A stretch of DNA of 10,805 bases, from contig JALXCS010000183.1 in the NCBI GenBank assembly GCA_026990815.1, positions 1 to 10,805 of the forward strand, in the 5' to 3' direction. Each line of letters opens with the position of its first letter. The stretch's first letter is position 1. Source of the DNA: Methylomonas sp. GTDB lineage: Bacteria; Pseudomonadota; Gammaproteobacteria; Methylococcales; Methylomonadaceae. The position numbers and the translations under genes are program-made. Below are positions 6,878 through 10,805 of the stretch, piece after piece. The notes under the pieces are model-generated. The model was not told the origin of the DNA and searched no databases. It was given only the letters and a program-made list of their open reading frames with translations.

Positions 6878-6898
6878 TGGCTACTTTTAGTCTAGCCA
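6878..6898. repeat. operator-like inverted repeat (TGGCTA-N9-TAGCCA)
   Basis: TGGCTA (6878-6883) and TAGCCA (6893-6898) are perfect 6-base arms around a 9-base spacer. On the - strand the repeat lies about 70-90 bases upstream of the c-di-GMP enzyme ATG and would overlap the -35 region of its probable promoter, a usual place for a regulator site. No known regulator box is recognised. Confidence 0.35.
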
Positions 6899-7014
6899 AT
6901 AAAGGACCTTATTCAAGGCGAATATTAACCATATCGCAGATAAAGACCTAAAGAATGTGAGAAGCCACAAATTTATAGCGATGTTTTGAAAACACTCCAG
7001 ACGATTTTGTGGAC

Positions 7015-7037
7015 ACTTACTGTTTTTACAGGTAAGT
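7015..7037. repeat. short hairpin downstream of nadE
   Basis: ACTTACTGT (7015-7023) pairs with ACA-GTAAGT (7028-7037) with one bulged G at 7031 and a 4-base T loop. It lies about 105 bases past the nadE stop. There is no T run on either side, so it is at best a weak or Rho-assisted 3' end structure. Confidence 0.35.
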
Positions 7038-7046
7038 AGGTGACCA

Positions 7047-7088
7047 TAAATTTTTTAACACCACACTTTGTACGCGACAAAAAATTTA
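7047..7088. repeat. perfect AT-rich inverted repeat, 10-base arms
   Basis: TAAATTTTTT (7047-7056) and AAAAAATTTA (7079-7088) are perfect inverted copies around a 22-base, GC-richer spacer. Being pure A/T it would make a weak hairpin. It may be a bend or binding site or a remnant of a mobile element end. Confidence 0.45.
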
Positions 7089-7141
7089 CCGTCTTGGGAA
7101 TCAAAGAGGCACGTTTTTGTCATGTATCGGGCAATTTTGCA

Positions 7142-8764
7142 CTAGCCATCAGCAATACACCCCTTAAAGCCTGAAGTAATTGGATAACGCCTATCTCTTC
7201 CAAATGCCCTCGGAGTGATTCTGATACCGGGAGGCGACTGCCTTCTTTTGTATTCGTTGCGATCAACTAAAGAAATTGCCCTGACCACATCTTTTCTAGG
7301 AAAACCTGCGGCAATTATTTCTTCAGATGATTTGTCCTGCTCGACATACATTTCCAAAATGGGATCCAGGATTGAATAAGGCGGTAGGGAATCCTCATCA
7401 GTCTGACCTGGAGCCAATTCGGCAGAAGGCGGTCTGGTTATTACCCGCTCAGGAATAACCTGGGAAATACTGTTTCTGTAATTAGCTAACTTATATACTA
7501 ACAATTTGGGCACATCCTTGATTGGCGCAAAGCCGCCCGCCATATCACCATATAAGGTAGCATAGCCAACACTCATTTCACTTTTATTGCCTGTTGTCAG
7601 TAAAATTTTCCCTTGTTTGTTCGACAATGCCATAAGTACGATACCCCTGCATCGTGCCTGGATATTTTCTTCAGTTGCATCTTTCGGAGTCCCTGCAAAA
7701 ATATCCGCTAACATATTTTCAAAAGTCTGCACTGCGGGTTCAATGGAAATAATGTGATAGCTCACGCCCAATGCTTTGGCTTCCGCTTCTGCATCATCGA
7801 TGCTCATTTGCTGGGTATAACGGGAAGGCATGAGTACAGCAGTCACCTTATCTTTCCCCAGAGCATCAACTGCAAGCGCCAGGACCAGAGCTGAATCAAT
7901 ACCACCAGACAATCCTAAAATAGCTCCCTGAAATCCATTTTTGTTAACATAATCCTTGATCCCTAATACCAAAGCATGATAGTCACTGGATACCTCGTTA
8001 TACAGCGGCGCACAATTACTCTTCATTGGCTGGTTTTCAACAAACTCAACAATACTGATTTGTTCAGCAAATTCTTCTGCTCGAAAAACAACCTCTCCAT
8101 GACTATCCATGACAAACGAAGCACCATCAAATATCAGTTCGTCCTGGCCACCAATTTGATTCACGTAAACCAAAGGAATGCCCGAAGCCCTAACCCGCTC
8201 CCGAACAATATTTTCCCTTTCAAGAATTTTCCCCGAATGGAATGGAGAAGCATTAAGAGTCAACAAAATATCAACGTCAGCATCATAATATTGCTCGACC
8301 ACATCCGTCTCCCAGATATCCTCACAAATCGTTAAACCCATTCGGGTTCCATTTCTGGTAAAAATACAAATTTCCTGTCCGGAGTCAAAATAGCGGTGTT
8401 CGTCAAAAACACCATAATTGGGTAATTTATTTTTCCGATACCGAGCAATTATTTTTCCTTCCCGTATTACTAACGACGAGTTGAACAACTTATCCTGAAC
8501 TCGTTCAGGACAACCAATGACAATATCAATTCCAGAAACTTCAGCCACAATTTTCTCAACGGCTTCTTCAGTTTGATTGATAAAATCAGCTCTTAACAAT
8601 AGGTCTTCCGGAGGATAACCGGTAACAGTCAATTCCGGAAACACCACAATATCTGCGGCTAACTTCTCTTTCGCATGAATTGCCGCGTAAATAATTTTGT
8701 CTGCATTTCCAGCTATATCACCAACCAATATATTGACTTGGGCAAGAGCAATTTTTAATGACAT
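7142..8764 (-). CDS. nadE: glutamine-dependent NAD+ synthetase
   Basis: The 540-aa product turns nicotinic acid adenine dinucleotide into NAD+ using ATP and glutamine, the last step of NAD synthesis, in the cytoplasm. The N-terminal nitrilase-type glutaminase domain (about 1-250) has the catalytic triad E44 (FPELTVTGYPPEDLL), K113 (KNKLPNYGVFDE) and C147 (LTICEDIW). The C-terminal synthetase domain (about 255-540) has the ATP-pyrophosphatase loop SGGIDSA (286-292), TGNKSE (391-396) and YGDMAGGFAPIKDVPK (405-420). Length fits the two-domain bacterial form that makes its own ammonia from glutamine. The ATG lies 3 bases after the sucD stop (TAA-TCC-ATG). AAGGAC inside the end of sucD, 11 bases upstream, can serve as ribosome binding site, so translation is probably coupled to sucD. 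It is the last gene of the operon. Confidence 0.97.
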   Translation of the reverse strand: MSLKIALAQVNILVGDIAGNADKIIYAAIHAKEKLAADIVVFPELTVTGYPPEDLLLRADFINQTEEAVEKIVAEVSGIDIVIGCPERVQDKLFNSSLVIREGKIIARYRKNKLPNYGVFDEHRYFDSGQEICIFTRNGTRMGLTICEDIWETDVVEQYYDADVDILLTLNASPFHSGKILERENIVRERVRASGIPLVYVNQIGGQDELIFDGASFVMDSHGEVVFRAEEFAEQISIVEFVENQPMKSNCAPLYNEVSSDYHALVLGIKDYVNKNGFQGAILGLSGGIDSALVLALAVDALGKDKVTAVLMPSRYTQQMSIDDAEAEAKALGVSYHIISIEPAVQTFENMLADIFAGTPKDATEENIQARCRGIVLMALSNKQGKILLTTGNKSEMSVGYATLYGDMAGGFAPIKDVPKLLVYKLANYRNSISQVIPERVITRPPSAELAPGQTDEDSLPPYSILDPILEMYVEQDKSSEEIIAAGFPRKDVVRAISLVDRNEYKRRQSPPGIRITPRAFGRDRRYPITSGFKGCIADG

Positions 8765-8767
8765 GGA

Positions 8768-9634
8768 TTACAAAAGTCCTTTTATGGCTTGCCCAAGTTC
8801 AGTTGGTGAATCCACAACATGAATCCCGACTTCCTGCAAAGCAGCCACTTTACTGGCTGCTGTACCTTTACCACCAGTTACAATTGCCCCCGCATGACCC
8901 ATCCGCTTTCCCGGCGGCGCAGTTTGTCCCGCAATATAGGCAACTACCGGCTTGGTTATATGTTGTTCTATAAATTTCGCAGCATCCTCTTCTTCGCCGC
9001 CGCCAATCTCGCCAACCATAACTATACCTTCAGTTTGTTCATCGGCATGTAGTAAACGCAACACATCAACAAAATTCATTCCGTGAATTGGATCACCACC
9101 AATTCCAATGCATGTGCTTTGCCCCAACCCCTGGTTAGTGGTTTGGTGAACGGCCTCATAAGTTAATGTGCCTGACCTTGATACAATTCCAATTGAACCA
9201 GGTTGGTGGATATTCCCCGGCATAATACCTATCTTGCATTCCCCTGGCGTAATAACCCCTGGACAATTAGGTCCAACCAGTAAAACACCAGTTCCAGTCA
9301 TTGCAGACTTTACCTTTAACATTTGTAAAACCGGGATACCCTCAGTGATGCAAACAATTAGCTTAATACCGGCATCAACAGCTTCTAAAATAGCATCAGC
9401 GGCAAAAAAAGGAGGCACATAGATCATGGTTGCATCAGCGCCAGTTTCCTTGACTGCCTGTTCCACTGTATCAAAGACTGGCAAACCTAAATGCGTAGAG
9501 CCGCCACGCCCAGGAGTCACGCCACCCATTAATTGGGTACCATATTCGATCGCTTGCTGGCTATGAAAAGTTCCTTGTTTGCCGGTAAACCCCTGACAAA
9601 TAACTTTAGTTGTCTTATTGATTAAAATACTCAC
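8768..9634 (-). CDS. sucD: succinate-CoA ligase (ADP-forming) alpha subunit
   Basis: The 288-aa product is the alpha subunit of succinyl-CoA synthetase, which converts succinyl-CoA, ADP and phosphate into succinate, CoA and ATP in the TCA cycle, or runs backwards to feed biosynthesis. The N-terminal CoA-binding Rossmann domain shows GFTGKQG (15-21), GGVTPGRGG (37-45) and VGPNCPG (120-126). The ligase domain has SRSGTLTYE (152-160), GIGGDP (177-182) and the phosphorylated histidine H247 in GHAGAI. Length matches the E. coli protein of about 289 aa. The start is GTG at 9634, overlapping the sucC TGA by four bases (GTGA). GGAGG at 9643-9639 lies 4 bases upstream and supports this start, which is the natural N-terminus (MSILI). 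It pairs with SucC. Confidence 0.97.
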   Translation of the reverse strand: MSILINKTTKVICQGFTGKQGTFHSQQAIEYGTQLMGGVTPGRGGSTHLGLPVFDTVEQAVKETGADATMIYVPPFFAADAILEAVDAGIKLIVCITEGIPVLQMLKVKSAMTGTGVLLVGPNCPGVITPGECKIGIMPGNIHQPGSIGIVSRSGTLTYEAVHQTTNQGLGQSTCIGIGGDPIHGMNFVDVLRLLHADEQTEGIVMVGEIGGGEEEDAAKFIEQHITKPVVAYIAGQTAPPGKRMGHAGAIVTGGKGTAASKVAALQEVGIHVVDSPTELGQAIKGLL

Positions 9635-10797
9635 GCAGCCTCCACTAATTTTACAACCTGCTCTGCCGCAGACGACAAATCTTCAGCCGCCAGCAACCCT
9701 AAACCTGACTCATTCAGTAACTTCCTGCCAATTTCAGCATTTGTACCTTCCAAACGCACAACAACGGGAACATTAATGTTTATTTCTTTCACCGCCGCAA
9801 GAATTCCTTTCGCAATTACATCGCATTGGACAATACCACCAAAAATATTAACCAAGACCGCCTTAACTTTATCATCTGACAAAATCAACTTGAATGCTTC
9901 CGCCACTTTTTCTGCGGTCGTCCCGCCACCAACATCCAGAAAATTTGCCGGAGCGCCTCCTTTTAACTTAATTAAGTCCATAGTTGCCATAGCTAAACCT
10001 GCACCATTAACCATGCAGGCAATATTGCCATCTAGGGTAATGTAATTCAGGCCAAATTTTTGCGCTTTGTTTTCCTTTTCATCTTCCTGATTCGGGTCTT
10101 GCATCGCAAGAATATCCTGATGCAGGGGTAAAGCATTATCATCAAAGTTGATTTTGGCATCCAAGGCTATCACTTCGCCCTCTTCAGTTTCGATCAGAGG
10201 ATTAATTTCCACCTGACTGGCGTCTTTATCCAAAAACAATTGATACATGCCCCGCATCAATTTTTCTAGCGATTTGATTTGCTGACCACCAAGAGATAAG
10301 GCAAACCCAACCCTGCGGCATTGATAGGATTGCAAACCTGCGGCTGGATGGACAGGGAAGGCTATTATTTTTTCTGGTGTTTGTTCTGCAACTGCTTCAA
10401 TATCCATTCCACCTGCAGCAGAAGCTATAAAACTGACTCGCTCTGTGGCGCGATCTACTAACAAGCTAAGATAAAATTCACGTTTGATTAGCGATGTTTT
10501 TTCGATTAAAACTGATTCAATCGGCAAACCCTGAGCATCAGTTTGTTGCGTAACCAATCGTTTGCCTAACAACTCCTTTGTGATTTCTGCCGCCTGTTGT
10601 TCATTTTCTGCAATTTTTACACCACCTACCTTGCCTCGGCCTCCGGCATGAACCTGGGCCTTCACCGCCCAACCCTGACCTCCTAATTTCTTGATAGCCG
10701 ATGAAACTTCAGCTGCACTCCGAACCACTTTCCCAGGCGGCACCGGGATGCCGTATTCCTGAAAAATCTGTTTCGCCTGATACTCATGGATGTTCAT
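9631..10797 (-). CDS. sucC: succinate-CoA ligase (ADP-forming) beta subunit
   Basis: The 388-aa product is the nucleotide-binding subunit of succinyl-CoA synthetase and has exactly the usual bacterial length. An ATP-grasp fold covers about 1-235: MNIHEYQAK at the start, AGGRGKVGGVK (51-61) in the nucleotide loop, SAAGGMDIE (126-134), and QVEINPL (195-201) with N199 and D213 as likely Mg2+ ligands. The CoA-ligase domain follows, with NGAGLAMATMDL (264-275), FLDVGGG (286-292), NIFGGIVQCD (317-326) and VRLEGTN (347-353). The gene is complete: ATG at 10797-10795, 8 bases inside the window edge, so its promoter and most of its ribosome binding region lie outside. Its last bases overlap the sucD start, which points to coupled, equimolar synthesis of the alpha and beta subunits. 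Confidence 0.97.
   Translation of the reverse strand: MNIHEYQAKQIFQEYGIPVPPGKVVRSAAEVSSAIKKLGGQGWAVKAQVHAGGRGKVGGVKIAENEQQAAEITKELLGKRLVTQQTDAQGLPIESVLIEKTSLIKREFYLSLLVDRATERVSFIASAAGGMDIEAVAEQTPEKIIAFPVHPAAGLQSYQCRRVGFALSLGGQQIKSLEKLMRGMYQLFLDKDASQVEINPLIETEEGEVIALDAKINFDDNALPLHQDILAMQDPNQEDEKENKAQKFGLNYITLDGNIACMVNGAGLAMATMDLIKLKGGAPANFLDVGGGTTAEKVAEAFKLILSDDKVKAVLVNIFGGIVQCDVIAKGILAAVKEININVPVVVRLEGTNAEIGRKLLNESGLGLLAAEDLSSAAEQVVKLVEAA
9639..9643 (-). promoter_or_regulatory. ribosome binding site that fixes the GTG start of sucD
   Basis: GGAGG on the - strand within the end of sucC lies 4 bases before the GTG at 9634. It supports the GTG start and the 4-base overlap, rather than a later start inside sucD. 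Confidence 0.8.
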
Positions 10798-10805
10798 TTA
10801 TGACT

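Larger units (their letters stand above)
6841..7141. other. non-coding gap with inverted repeats between two - strand units
   Basis: These 301 bases separate the c-di-GMP enzyme start from the nadE stop. They should hold the promoter of the former (an AT-rich TATACT-like -10 on the - strand at 6869-6864, without a clear -35) and the end of the sucCD-nadE transcript. Three inverted repeats are present, listed separately, but none has a stem plus T run typical of an intrinsic terminator. Open stretches of 22-24 codons on the - strand lack ribosome binding sites. I see no gene. Confidence 0.5.

Noticed and set aside
7055..7123. 22-codon open stretch on the - strand after nadE
   Set aside because: No ribosome binding site and no recognisable feature; it overlaps the AT-rich inverted repeat.
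7976..8335. 119-codon open frame on the + strand inside nadE
   Set aside because: It is antisense to a gene with complete catalytic motifs, and its translation shows no domain or upstream signals.

Overview
The window comes from a bacterial chromosome, almost certainly a Gram-negative proteobacterium. The signs are an ADP-forming succinyl-CoA ligase operon (sucC-sucD), a lipobox lipoprotein, an inner-membrane PAS/GAF/GGDEF/EAL sensor and a SixA-type phosphatase. Base composition is fairly AT-rich. The set of genes would fit a low-GC gamma- or betaproteobacterium (for example a methanotroph- or nitrifier-like lineage), but that placement is inference and no marker gene settles it.

Left part, + strand (1-2880): a 42-aa single-span membrane microprotein (208-336) ends in a very strong intrinsic terminator (361-407). 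Next is a large, AT-rich gene (538-2481) joining an HTTM membrane domain (related to vitamin K-dependent gamma-carboxylase), a CPxC thiol-oxidoreductase-like DCC/DUF393 domain and an unassigned C-terminal domain. Then comes a 39-aa lipoprotein (2709-2828) with a strong ribosome binding site and a UUCG-capped hairpin behind it. Each of these three genes appears to be its own transcription unit. Neither small gene has a function I can name.

Middle part, - strand (2926-6840): a SixA-like phosphohistidine phosphatase (2926-3429), and upstream of it a large membrane-bound c-di-GMP enzyme. That enzyme has a periplasmic helical sensor, two PAS domains, a GAF domain, GGDEF with an intact inhibitory site, and EAL with all catalytic residues. 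A non-coding gap of about 300 bp (6841-7141) separates it from the next operon and holds several inverted repeats.

Right part, - strand (7142-10797): a compact operon sucC-sucD-nadE. sucC and sucD overlap by 4 bases and nadE starts 3 bases after the sucD stop, so all three are probably cotranscribed and translationally coupled. It links the TCA-cycle step that yields ATP and succinate to the last step of NAD synthesis.

No tRNA, rRNA, CRISPR array, intact insertion sequence or recognisable defence system was seen. The least explained items are the HTTM-DCC fusion with its novel C-terminus and the two microproteins. The right half is ordinary core metabolism.
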